Source of the DNA: Xiphydria camelus
Lineage: Eukaryota; Arthropoda; Insecta; Hymenoptera; Xiphydriidae
Assembly (NCBI GenBank): GCA_963678675.1
Contig: OY783192.1
Location: forward strand, 11,275,393-11,339,392
DNA: 64,000 nt
Reading direction: 5' to 3'
The notes below the pieces were generated by a model that was not told the origin of the DNA, made no database searches, and was given only the letters and a program-made list of their open reading frames with translations. The translations under genes were made by a program, and so were the position numbers. Numbering within the stretch: the stretch's first letter is position 1; each line of letters starts with the position of its first letter. This document shows, in pieces, positions 22,916-33,537 of this stretch.

Positions 22916-24018
22916 GGAAACTTATTCCACCGCAGACGTGTATTGAATATTTCGCGTTTGTCCACACATGTTCTTGAATATGGCTTTATTTGATAGGTAC
23001 TTCTGTAAGAGGACTTTACTTAAAAATCATTATTTCCATAGTTATTAATAGGGCTAGGAAGTTCACCTTGCTACAAAGCCCGATAACGGAGAATCCCTGA
23101 TGTCGCGCTACATTCTAACATCGCACCTCGCTCCTATCTGTTAAATAGATGACGTTCGGCGTTTCGTACATTCGATTATAAGTAGGGAGTTGTAGCATAT
23201 TTAAGTGGTTCCGAACTCAATTGATAAGGCAGGAGACTTGTCAAAAATAATATCGACAAAATGTGAAAAAAAGTTCTGGTCATAAAATGTTTTCAAATCA
23301 TTAAGCGAGGGGGGGGTTTGTTCTAAAAATCAATTTTCCTATTGCCTTTTCTTATAGTAAAACATTTAAAGAATGTTGTGTCAAAATTTCAAGTCAATCG
23401 GAGCAAAACTCTCAGTCATAGACCTTGTCTCCGCTCCTCTAATACTGTCGAGCGGCAAGAACTGGGCACTTTAAATGCTTGTTTCTCGAAACCAAGTTTT
23501 AAAAATCCGTGGACGTCGTCATTTAAAAACTGCTGCACCGATTCTTTTCAAATTTTGTACACACTTTCTACATATAAAATACCAGACCCCTACGTTTTTC
23601 TTTTTTTTTACATTAAGGGGGTTTTACAGCAACAAAATGACGGATTTTTTCGTGAAAAATCGCAATTTTTACTTCAAACCAACAAAAATTTTAAAATGGA
23701 AAAAAAAATTAAAGAAAAACGTAGGGGTCTAGAAAAACATCTGTTAATAAATTGCTTTGATTTTTTGATTCGAGATAATTCTACGCTGAAATATAGTGTC
23801 CACCGCAAATCATCTTTTCTAAAAGGCGTCCTCGAAAAAGCTTCGTTACCGGCTTATTTCTCAATATTTTTCTACAAAAAAATTACAAAATATTGTTCGA
23901 ATGATGCTTTATAACATGCGCAAAACATTAAAATATATCTACTTCAAGAATAGCTCTAAAATAAATTTGTAAAAATAGAGGTTTTTTCCAGCGGTTAGAC
24001 CCCCCCCCCCCCTCCTTA
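22916..24018. other. Repeat-derived non-coding DNA
   Basis: 23085-23190 ('ggagaatccctgatgtcg..ttcgtacattcgattataagtag') recurs inverted at 49990-50115. 23300-24010 is A/T- and homopolymer-rich with a 14-bp C-run before 24013. A 190-codon plus frame (23342-23914) has biased FKK composition and no domain, so I do not call it a gene. Confidence 0.5.
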
Positions 24019-25654
24019 AGGTAAGGTGAGGAAAGAGCATTTTTTGGGCAAGTGCAGTATTTTCAATTTTTATTTAAGTTTCGTAGCGAATGGTGCTGCC
24101 ATTTATGAAAACTGTCTAACTAATCTGCCCAATATAACTCAACCACTACCGGTCACCTGTGTCTTCCGTTGTGTGAGTGACACGTCCCTTAATTTTAATG
24201 TGCATTTAGGATTGATATTCGAGTTTGTATATTTTTTTTAATCTTTAAATATCGGCGAATTAGTGCATCTTTAATTCGTAATTTTTAGTGAGTACGTAAG
24301 TTAATTAAGCTGTTTTTCTAATCTAAGAGGTATTTTCGCAGTTGCTAACTTAAATTGTTGTTTTTGTTGATATAATGCACTTGTCCCGTCTATTTTCTCT
24401 AGTGGGGCCAGTGTGGCCTATTTCTCCCGGGCAAGAGCATCATAGAGCGCACTTGCCCCATGCAGCATCGAATACAATGATTACACTGGTCAACAGTGAT
24501 TTTGTCACACGAACCAGACCAGGTGATTCTTATAGATTTATATGCGCTAAAAACGAATCTGACTCTCAAATTTGCAACGTGGGTCAGGATTTCGAGATAC
24601 TTGAGGTTAAATATACGAAAACGGACGATTTTTGCCATATTCACGGATCTATTACAATGAAACTAAAAACTTTTTCTTAATTGCACTTACAGCATTTGAA
24701 AGTGTCATTTTTGAACTTTTCAATACATTACTTGATTGTTTCTAAACCATTTTACAAAGCCAAATTTCAGTACAAGTCGATCAGGTTAGTGCACCGCATC
24801 ACGGGCCTTATACATTTAGGTGCGGAGCGCGGTGGACCTAAACGATAGACCTGTCGTACTGAAATTTGCGTTTAGGAACAATCAAGTAATGTATTGAAAA
24901 GTTCAAAAACGACACTTTCAAATGCTGTAAGGGTAATTAAGAAAACTTGTTTAGTTTCATTGTAATATTTAACCTCAAGTATTTCAAAATCCTGACGTGT
25001 GACACGCAAATTTGAGAGTCAGATTCGTTTTTAGCGCACATAAATCTATAAGAATCACCTGGTCTGGTTCGTGTGACAGAAAAAAAATGTAATTTTGTTG
25101 ACCAGTGTTATTTTCTTTAAATACTTACTTGAATGTGTATGCGTCTAGCTAGCTATTAAAAATAGGTAATTTATGTTAAATACACTTTAATATTTTGATT
25201 TTCCAAACATTTTCTTAAGGTAGTGCGTTTTCAAACATTTCTGTGTAATTTTCTTGACTTTGAATGCGTATCTACTATTAAAATTTAAAACGTTTATAGC
25301 TCCTTTATTTTTTTTGGACCAGTTTTGTTTTAATTTTATTTGAAAGTAAAAATTTCATTGAAATGATTGCTCTTGTCCCGTTTATAGGTCGGCACATTTA
25401 AGCTAAAATATTGACGAAGACGCACTTGTTTCGAAATCGTGAGGCAAGTGCGTACTTCGCACCAAAAAATTAAAAATTACAATATTTTTAAAATCCCTAA
25501 TTTTTCAAATTTTTATTGACATTAGTCAATAAAAAGCATACTATAATGTCTTAACTTTCATAAGCGGGCAATCCTATGACAATAACATCTAACACTTAAT
25601 GAATTTACAAATTCACCTATTCATTTTTTGGTGCGCTCTTGCCCCACCTTACCT
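24019..25654. mobile_element. Pogo-like TA element, 1.6 kb, no transposase left
   Basis: TA at 24017-24018 and 25655-25656. Ends AGGTAAGGTGAGGAAAGAGC and, reversed, AGGTAAGGTGGGGCAAGAGC. Subterminal GCAAGTGCG / GGGCAAGAGC words recur at 24045, 24428, 24455 and 25440. It contains the foldback at 24483-25108. Confidence 0.8.
24483..25108. mobile_element. Foldback element with ACACTGGTCAAC ends
   Basis: Arms of roughly 290 bp (24483-24770, 24840-25108) are diverged reverse complements; shared blocks include 'ctatagaatcacctggtctg'-type sequence and 'caaatttgag/ctcaaatttgc'. The loop contains 'gcaccgcatcacgggcctta'. Inserted inside the pogo-like element. Confidence 0.75.
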
Positions 25655-25713
25655 TATGTTATTTGTATAAATAACCACGAATTTGCAAACCTCTATTGGG
25701 ACTTTGGGTATTG

Positions 25714-25972
25714 TTCGGAAGCCCAAGAACGACGTATGATTGACTCTATCGGTCATCGGTAGACGTTAATTGTCACGGGGAAGTTCCTTAGGGCCTAAGC
25801 ACCTATCAGACGAGAAAGTATGGCAGCTAACGTGTACTAGGCAAAGACGTGTACACATCACCCGTCATACTTTCTCGTCTGCTAGGTGCTTAGGCCTTAG
25901 GAAACTTCTCTTGCGATGATTGACGTCTGCCGACAACTGATGGAGCCAATCGTATGGCGTTTGGGCCTTCGA
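25714..25972. repeat. Foldback element, about 260 bp
   Basis: Arms of about 115 bp ('agcacctatcagacgagaaa' at 25799, complement at 25867-25890) around a 45-bp loop. Outer ends 'cggaagcccaagaacgacgt' and complement of 'cgaaggcccaaacgccatac' are diverged. An old element. Confidence 0.75.
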
Positions 25973-26481
25973 GCAATAGCATACATCCTACAGTTTACAA
26001 ATCGCTATTAGTACCGTTTCACATGGGACCGGTGATCGCTGCTGACGATCGGTCGCAACTGATCATCAGTTCTATCTAAATGCTTTCACATGAGTCGCAT
26101 GGTCAGTAATCAATATGTATCTGGAAAGTGAAGAGCATCGCATCGTTGTCGCTTTGTGCATAAAAAGGTTGATAGAGAGGCGAAAAAAAAAATCGCAAAA
26201 TCGACAACGCTGTTCCTCCATACGCAACCGCTGATCTACCTGCATGTGAACAGCTCCGTTTGTTCAATCGCCCTGATGACAAACCGACGATCGGACACGC
26301 CACATATTTTTTTTGTTTCTGACTCACATCTTTTTTTGTTGGTATTGCCATGTAGTTTAAGGTTTTAGTTGTTTGCCTCTTGTAAATTACAGCATATCCC
26401 GGAAAAACATGGAAAACCACGGAAATACGAAGAAAATGACTTTTTACAAAAAAATCTTTATTCTTTGTTCCTAATATTTAT

Positions 26482-27847
26482 ATGATTGATGGCATGGCTT
26501 ATTTTCAGGCTCTCAGTAACATTCCAGAAACCTTTGGTGAGCTCGCCAAGATAGTCTTAAGCCGCTTTCCAAAATGCAAAAGGATAGATTTCGTGACGGA
26601 TACTTATTCAGATATATCTATTAAAAACATTGAGAGACTAAGAAGGGGCTGTAGAGATACATTCTTAGGGCCGGTTTTACCAACACGGTATAAACGCGGT
26701 ATAGCACTATACTGAGAATAACCAGCAATAAGCCTTATGGTTATTCTCAGTATAGCGCTATACCGCGTTTATACCTATTGGTAAAACCGGCCCTTAATAA
26801 AAGGGCCTAAGACCAAGATTCCTCGGGAATGGAAAAAATTACTCAGTAATGGCAAAAACAAGGAACAACTTGTCAACCTTCTACATAATTAATGGAAACA
26901 AGACTTGTATGCCCACTATTTTCATGGTAGAAACTTACTTATCACATAATGATCAGAGTGCACGTTGTTTACTAGCGAAGACGGTTCAACTGTGAATTAT
27001 ACTATACAAGAAGAGCTATGCTCTTCACAAGAGGAGGCGGATACTAAAATTATATTACATTGCTTCCATGCTTCTCAATCCTGTCAAGACAATTTACCTA
27101 TCAGAATTAGGTCACCAGACACAGATGTTTTTATGTTGTTGTTAAGGTACGCAAACGAAATTGAAAACGTGTTACTGTTTGATACAGGAACTGGAAACAA
27201 ACGAAGGGTCATTAATGTCACCATCATTTCTCGGGATTTAGGTGTAGCAAAGAGCCATGCTATGTTGAATATGCATGCATTATTCGGATGCGACACTACC
27301 AATTCTTTTGTTCGTTGTGGAAAGTTGTCAGTAAAATCTAAATTGGAAAAGTTTTTAAAATGCGTGCTATCCTTACATCATTAGGATCATCACTTACAAT
27401 TACAGACATGTTACTGACAGGCCTAGAGGAATTTGTCTGTTGCTTGTACAGTGATAAGGGAAACACAGATATAAATAAGCTACGGTACGATTTGTTCACA
27501 CAAAAATACTCTCCCACAATGAAATTTGCATTGCCAAATACACAAGGTGTCGAATCAGTCTACTACTTCCTTGCAAAGTTTCACTTGAAAAGCACATCAG
27601 TCGTGCAAACTACCAGTGCTATATATGTATATGGAACAATGCACACGTCGCTAAACCAACACCAATTCCAGTGGGACATGGCTGGAAGTTGGAAAATGGG
27701 CAACTGGAGTTTGATTGGATTAAAGGGGATCCGTTGCCGCAAGAACTAACCGACGTTATGGAAAGTTTTCATCCAGATGAGTTTGAAGGTGGAGATGAGT
27801 CAGAAGTAGCCGATATACTACATGAGGATGAAGAAGAAGACTGCTGA
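26482..27847 (+). pseudogene. Nuclease-like (PIN/XPG-type) TE protein, C-terminal half, broken
   Basis: Begins IDGMAYFQAL then IPETFGELAKIVL and RIDFVTDTYSDISIKNIER; after the MITE at 26668 it continues KGPKTKIPREWKKLL. Later frames give SSQEEADTKIILHCFHAS, RIRSPDTDVFMLLLRYA, FDTGTGNKRRVINV and MHALFGCDTTNSFVRCGK. A shifted frame gives LTGLEEFVCCLYSDKG and DINKLRYDLFTQKY, and another ends GDPLPQELTDVMESFHPDEF and an acidic tail (EDEEEDC) at 27847. EEADT, SPDTD and GCDTT align by pattern with the metal-binding acids of FEN1/XPG nucleases (EAEA, DxD, GCDY); this functional reading is inference. Damage: MITE insertion, stops near 26890 and 26945, and frameshifts at about 27360 and 27660. Unlike the copy at 43601 it has no Cys-rich tail. 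Confidence 0.75.
26668..26793. mobile_element. Harbinger-type palindromic MITE, 126 bp (copy 1)
   Basis: TTA at 26665-26667 and 26794-26796; ends GGGCCGGTTTTACCAACACG and its complement. Near-perfect hairpin around CAATAAGCC. It sits in a codon-aligned position within the element B pseudogene: removing it plus one TTA leaves the frame open. Two more copies at 49731 and 59733. Confidence 0.92.
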
Positions 27848-28124
27848 TTACAGATGCTGTTATAAGATTAAATGCTGTTATTTGATTTTGAGGTTGAAAA
27901 AGTTTGAATTTTCGTTATTATAACTTGAATGTTTTCGTTTATACTCACATAATGAGAATTTTGTGTTAAGGTTCATATTTACAATAAAAAAATGGAAGAA
28001 TATGTAGGGTAAAGTGGGGCAGGTTCGGACACTTTTTTTCAAGTGCTTATATCTCCGTCTTTAGTAGAAGTTCGTAATTGTGCAAAATACCAGTGTAAAG
28101 TATAGACATATGCGAATGGTTTAA

Positions 28125-28701
28125 CCTTTAGACTGCCGGGATTTCAAGGGGCATATCGCCCTCAGAAGGCTGGTATAAAAGGTATCTTATATCAATGATT
28201 GATCGTAGGCAAAGTGACGATCAGGGGTAGCGTCAATATATTGATTCTCCGGCAGGGAACGGAACAGCTAATGTTACAAATTTTAATTCTATTTATTTTG
28301 AAGTGCAAATACAAACTTTCGAAGTATTTTTCGACGCTGAATCCAAATCCGGTGTCAAAAATACAGTAAACCCAAAAACAACCCCTATAATAGGGTAAAA
28401 ATTAAAAACTACCCCTTTGTCTCGGGTGAACGATTTCGAAACTCCCTCCTCTTTTAAATACGGGCTTGTGGGACCGACTGTGGTAGAGTTGTCTTTTTTT
28501 TCTTAAATAATGAACCGCTTGTACAAAATAGAAATTGTAGATTTAAGGGATACGGGGTAAGTAAAAATGGGTGCGGAGGGGTAAATTTATCTTCAATTGT
28601 ATTAAAAATTGGAAATAATACTAAGAAAATGTATATTTTAGTCTAAAAACAAAGAAGCTTTTCTGATGCGTCAAAATATTGATATTCCGGCAGTCTAAAG
28701 G
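28125..28701. mobile_element. TTAA MITE, 577 bp, CTTTAGACTGCCGG ends
   Basis: TTAA at 28121-28124 and 28702-28705; ends CCTTTAGACTGCCGG and its complement, followed inward by repeated 'tattgat' blocks. Interior AT-rich, no ORF. Nested in the pogo-like element, itself nested in element B. Confidence 0.88.
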
Positions 28702-28899
28702 TTAACAAGAATTTTAGTGAGATATTATAAAGAGTTTTCACAAAATTATTACTTTTTTAAAAAGTTACATTTGTCCGAAGCTGCACCTAGGGTGGGGTAA
28801 AATCGGACATTCCTTTTTAAAGTAATTTTTTCAACTACTTATTTGTACCTCTTTATGTATAAACTTGAGTATAAACATTTATAGTATTTTTCTAGTATT

Positions 28900-29090
28900 A
28901 TTGTAAATTGTATCCAAAAAAGTTAATGTTAAATTTTAAAAACGATGCTGTTCGAGAAGTTCCAGCAATTGAGGTTGGCAGATGAAATTTTGCAATCACA
29001 TCTCGCCTCGAAATGGTTGATTCATCTTTTAAGACGGAAAAATGAAAACTGTTCATTGATTTTCTCATAAAACTGACTGTGTTCTTCATT
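28900..29090 (-). pseudogene. C-terminal fragment of pogo-type element protein
   Basis: Minus strand VSFMRKSMNSFHFSVLKDE, STISRRDVIAKFHLPT and SFLKFNINFFGYNL follow the same pattern as 13094-13259 and 53593-53832. Only this domain remains of the coding region. Confidence 0.6.
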
Positions 29091-29718
29091 AATGCTACCC
29101 CATATGATGATACAACAAAGATATACTTGATAGGATAACTTTCATAAAACTAGCAACAGATATAAATAAATGTGGTTAGATAAGCATGTATGACTATGGT
29201 TTTATATCATGATAATAACGCTTACCTTGATTCTTTCAAAAACAAGGGAGACCTTACTGGGAAGACAGAAAATCTTATAAGAAGTGGCACTTGAATTGTT
29301 TTTTAAAAATATTTCGGACACCAGTAAACAGCTTTGGCGTAGCAACACTGCCTACAACGATGAACTGTAAACTGAATGTTTCTGCATGATGGCACTGCTT
29401 AAAAAGCATGTTTAGGCGGTAAATTTGGAACGTCCGGACTTGCCCCACTTTACCCTAACTAACAATTTCATTCTCCAGCTATTTTCCCGGAAAACCAAGA
29501 AGAGAACTAGGGGAAGAATTCCTGCACAAAATTTTATTTATAAACATACCTACTTCAACGAAAAATTGTAATGAAATGGTAATTAATTGAAAACGAGTCA
29601 CTTTCTACGTATTTCCGTGGTTTTTCATATTTTTCCGGGATATGCTGTAATTGACAAGGGGCAAACAACTAAAACCTTAAACTAGATGGCAATACCAACA
29701 AAAAATATGAGTCAGAAA

Positions 29719-29899
29719 TTCCCACGTGAGGGGGAGGGTTTCATATTGGTAGCTCATGATCTACATATGTACTATATCGTCCTATATCAACATCAGATGG
29801 TAAGACTCCGTATGCTAAAAAATTGTCTAGGAAAGGCCACAAATATCTAATTTTACGCCTAGACAGCACCGATAAAACGGGATATAGGTTTGAGATTCG
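29719..29899. other. No gene; border between element B and LIR3
   Basis: Short unassigned stretch; nothing recognised. Confidence 0.3.
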
Positions 29900-30576
29900 A
29901 CATGTAGTTCATCCATTCGTAGTTTCTCATGTCAACGTACATGGGGCCACTATTTTTTAAATACATACATATCCAGCACACTAAAGATTTCGAGTCTCAG
30001 ATGTATAAGTGTATTCGTAGTTCCAGGTACAGCGCACCCGTAGGTTTGGAGGTTATTTCTTCCATATTCTCACAATATTACACATTTCTCTAGCAATATT
30101 TTATAAATATTTATGCTGCGTAAGTTTCGGGCCCCGGGCGTATCTCTAGGACTTCTTCGGGGACATTCTCCAGTATGTTTTCTGGGACATTATCCGGAGC
30201 CTTTTTCAAGACATCTAGTTCAGGAAAAAGAGGTCTGAAATACGTGTTTTTAGCAACCAGGCTGCGTTTTTGTCTAAACGTTGTATTTGACCCCATAAAG
30301 CTCTGGGTGAAGTATGGCGGTTTTTCCCCCAGGGGTTAGGGTTGAAAAACTAACAAATACCCCAAAAATGGGTTATTCGAAAATAACTCGAAAACTAAGC
30401 GAGATATCGAAAAAAGTGTAAAGTAAAAATTATAAAGCTTAATTCTCTATAAAAAAAGGTTCTACACAGTTTACCCCTACTCCCCACAGTTTACTCTCTA
30501 GAGCCGCGCGAACGTTAGGGGTGTAAAAAAAATCGTAAAACATCGAAAATTTAACATTTTTTGCTCCTTTTGTTAA

Positions 30577-30829
30577 CCCATAGTGGTCACACCTCCTAGA
30601 AATAACGTAGTGGTCAAACTGCACAGGTCCAATGGACCCCACGCAGAAAAACAGTTACCATTTGCGTTCTTTTTAATGTATTAAGACTCGCAAAAACCCT
30701 TTAAACTTATTGTAGTACCTTAAAACAACCACTGATGGCGTCATAAGTTCCATTCTAAACCGTCTTTTCGAAGGTACGTAGACGCAAAGTTAGCCTGGGG
30801 TCCACTGGGCCCAGCGTGACCACTACGGG
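30577..30829. mobile_element. TTAA MITE, 253 bp
   Basis: TTAA at 30573-30576 and 30830-30833; ends CCCATAGTGGTCAC and GTGACCACTACGGG. Inner inverted 'ggtccaatggacc' / 'ggtccactgggccc'. It directly abuts the next TTAA element, sharing the TTAA at 30830-30833. Confidence 0.88.
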
Positions 30830-31473
30830 TTAAGGAGGAACATCAGTTCTCTACGGGGTGAGGCGAGAGGGGGGAAAGAACAAAGCTTTCGACGAGTTTT
30901 GCCAATATGAGATAATGAAATTTTAATTCACTCAAAAACTATAGATATGTTATTAATGTCACAAAATGTGGCATATCATTGCACTATTATTGATTTGAAA
31001 TCAATTTAATATTTATTTAAATTTATTACTGCTAAATTTTATATTATTTATTCGAGTACGAAAATGAGAAAAACGTGGCAACACCGCAGTTTTTGACCAA
31101 GAGGTTGGTACGAGATTTGTCGGTAAAAACGGTCACTTGCCGACAGAATTCTACGTGTGACAGCTGCGTACATATTTTGATACTCATAACCTCAAAGCTA
31201 TATGTTTACGTGGGTTCTATCAATAGCCAAATATTGCTTTCAAAATGAATAATATCACGGCACAATGTTATCGTTGGAAAGGAAATTACTCACCACAATT
31301 CACAAATTCACGATTTCTGAGATTAGACGCTTCGATCTCCCAAATTGACACCAACTCTAACTACCGACTCGACTTCTACCGGTATAAATAACTCGAGTAC
31401 GGACCAAGCACGGCCGATGGTAAATTTCAAGGTCCCTGCAATTGTACGGTGCTGCGCGGGTCATGCTGTATTA

Positions 31474-31677
31474 AGCACGGTCTAGACGCACCGTCTTGTC
31501 GTCCGTTTTGCCTGCAGGCAAGACGGAGCGCAAGACTATCCTTGTCGCACTTATAAGAATCCGTCTTTTTGCTCCGTCTTCCGTCTTCAGCTTTCCTGCC
31601 CAGACGCTACGTCTTACCTGCACGCAAAAGACTGCGCAGGCAAGACGGAGCGCAAGACAGTACGTCTAGACCGGGCC
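31474..31677. mobile_element. Harbinger-like MITE, 204 bp
   Basis: TTA at 31471-31473 and 31678-31680; ends AGCACGGTCTAGACG and CGTCTAGACCGGGCC. Interior has repeated GCAAGACGGAGCGCAAGAC. Related in end structure to 40039-40646. Confidence 0.75.
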
Positions 31678-32328
31678 TTACAATTAGTCTCGGGTTTGAG
31701 TCCTAGCGCACCGTCTGACCTCTCCTCTGACGTCACGCGCTATTGCCACGTTTTCCCCTATTCCTTCCAAAATTCCATTTTCTCGAAACCTTTTACTAAA
31801 TTACACAAAAACTACTAACAAGGAAACGTTTCGAGGCCGCCGCTTCCGATCTTGATGAAACTTCGTAAATTTAAAGTTTATCGAAAAATAAGAGACCCCT
31901 ATTTTTTTATAGCGGCCCAATTTTGGTTTAAGGGGGTGAAATGGACCCCTGAATTTTCACCCCCTTCGAGCTATCTCCGAAACGAAGCGAGATAGATGAA
32001 AACTTTCAATGTACGTTTTGTTTGGTTTTTTTAGTATAATAAAATCCCCGAAACAGATTTGAAAAAAAGCATTATTTTTCAAAAAAAAAAAATTTTTTTA
32101 TCTAATTTTTCGAAATTTCGGTTTAGTCATGTGGACAAAAATTTAGGAAATTTTATTACAAATTCAACCATGTATGACATGATATATTTCCCTCCTACAG
32201 TTTTGCAAATTTCTAACTTTTATGTCTGATAATGAGCGGGCTACCAATGGCAGTGACGGGATAGGTCGGGGGTTATTACTTCTATGTATTTTAATGCCAC
32301 TTTTCTTTTATTTAATAAAGTTCAACTT

Positions 32329-32690
32329 CTATGGCTCATAATTATGACAATAATGGTATTCCGTGAAAAAATGTTTTATACAAAGTTGTTTCTTACACCA
32401 AGCACACGTAATAACGGCAATATCGCCACATATGTGGCATCGTGGTTCCGAGTCCTGTGCAAAACAAAATTCTACAGGATGTTCAAATTCAGGAGGTCTC
32501 CTAAATATATATCCACTCTTGAACCACGAATATTTAATAAAGTTAGTAAACCGTGGTGAAGAAAACTGATTATGAGTAAGAGATTGAAGTTTTAAAATAT
32601 TATCTCTCGAATGAAGGTTAATATCGTAATTGAAAAGAGTTACAATATCTGAAAACCTCCTTACAAAATTCTTCCACATTCGAAAGCCGT
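32329..32690 (-). pseudogene. Inverted duplicate of the transposase C-terminus
   Basis: Minus-strand frame from MWKNFVRRFSDIVTLFNYD to CHICGDIAVITCAWCKKQLC and the final HNYEP is identical at protein level to residues encoded at 34725-35074 on the plus strand. It has no upstream catalytic part and exists because the gene end lies in the terminal repeat. Confidence 0.9.
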
Positions 32691-32843
32691 ATACGTCTAG
32701 CGAAATATTATCAAAATAAAATGGACAAAAATTGTTCAGAAATCTTATTAATAAATCCGACCGTTAATTTATTTATATTATTTTCTGTTTGTGTGTAAGT
32801 AACTAATAATTCACTCACAGGTTAGATAAAATTGTCTGAATTT

Positions 32844-33159
32844 TTATAGTTTTTTGTTGGAATCATTTTTTTCTTTACTTTTCTTCTTCGCGTACTGTTT
32901 CCTCCAGTACTCCTCACATTCTTGCAGCTCTCGTTCTACTTCGGCCATGGATGGTCCTGTTGTGCGGAATGTCAGATCCAGCGATTTCCCGGGAGACGGC
33001 AATGGTATGTGCCCATTTTTAAGATCCTCCACGATCTTCTCAAAAGTCGGTAACTCGTTTGAACCCATCACTTGAATGATAGACGCAGCCAATGAAACTG
33101 AAGCTCTTTGCTTCTCGGCCCTGTATATATACTCCTCGAAAATGCCGTAAACAACATTC
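32844..33159 (-). CDS. Unrecognised exon enclosed between the pogo arms
   Basis: Open on the minus strand from an acceptor-like AATAACAG (AG at 33161-33160) with NVVYGIFEEYIYRAEKQRAS, VSLAASIIQVMGSNELPTFE, KIVEDLKNGHIPLPSPGKSL and a charged C-terminus (YWRKQYAKKKSKEKND...KL) ending with a stop at 32844. Codon use and splice acceptor look like the last exon of a cellular gene. The 'FEKIVEDLKNGHIPLP' stretch faintly recalls short Pex13/Pex14-type peroxisomal segments, but I cannot name it. It lies in the transposon interior, antisense to the transposase, so it is either captured, or a host exon caught between two opposed copies. Confidence 0.6.
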
Positions 33160-33381
33160 CTGTTATTTGTAGGGTTGCCTTATATGGCCCCGGTGATGCG
33201 AAAGAGGGAGTTTAGTTCTTTGGACAAGCTTTATTATTAGTTGGCTCTGTGCCCATGTAAAAATATTTTCGTACGCGCTCTCGAGTTTCGTACGCGGACT
33301 CCGAGGATGATGGCCCCTTTTTGGGAAGTCGGACCTCCCACCCTCTCCAGTCTGTTTCGTTCTTGTGAGGCGACTTCATTA

Positions 33382-33427
33382 TATATAAGGAAGCGAAAGA
33401 GAAAGCTTTTTAGTCTGAATATTCAGT
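33382..33427 (+). promoter_or_regulatory. Candidate core promoter of the transposase gene
   Basis: TATATAA at 33382-33388, then TCAGTT (insect initiator-like) at 33422-33427. The spacing of about 40 bp is longer than ideal. A possible splice acceptor (CCGTTTTCAG) at about 33512 precedes the coding ATG. Confidence 0.4.
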
Positions 33428-33537
33428 TTCTATGGTGCACAGCAGTTCATATTATTATTATGGCCATTATAAATCCGATCAATGTGTTAACTTTATTGGT
33501 GGCCGTTTTCAGTGTACCAAATGGAAGAGAAACTCCA

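Larger units (their letters stand above)
28007..29455. mobile_element. Pogo-like TA element, 1.45 kb, defective
   Basis: TA at 28005-28006 and 29456-29457. Ends GGGTAAAGTGGGGCAGGTTC and, reversed, GGGTAAAGTGGGGCAAGTCC. Contains a TTAA MITE (28125-28701) and a C-terminal coding fragment (28900-29090). Internal TIR-like word ggtggggtaaaatcggac at 28791. Confidence 0.88.
26315..29718. mobile_element. Element B: TIR element with a broken nuclease-like gene
   Basis: TIRs of about 115 bp lie at 26315-26440 and 29605-29718; both read TTTCTGACTCA at the ends and 'ttaaggttttagttgtttgc' inside. The interior is the pseudogene 26482-27847 followed by a later pogo-like insertion (28007-29455). The gene lacks its 5' half, which would lie in or beyond the left TIR. 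No target duplication could be fixed. Confidence 0.75.

Noticed and set aside
23342..23914. 190-codon open frame on the plus strand
   Set aside because: Biased Lys/Phe composition, no domain, overlapping frame equally open; typical of AT-rich repeat tails.
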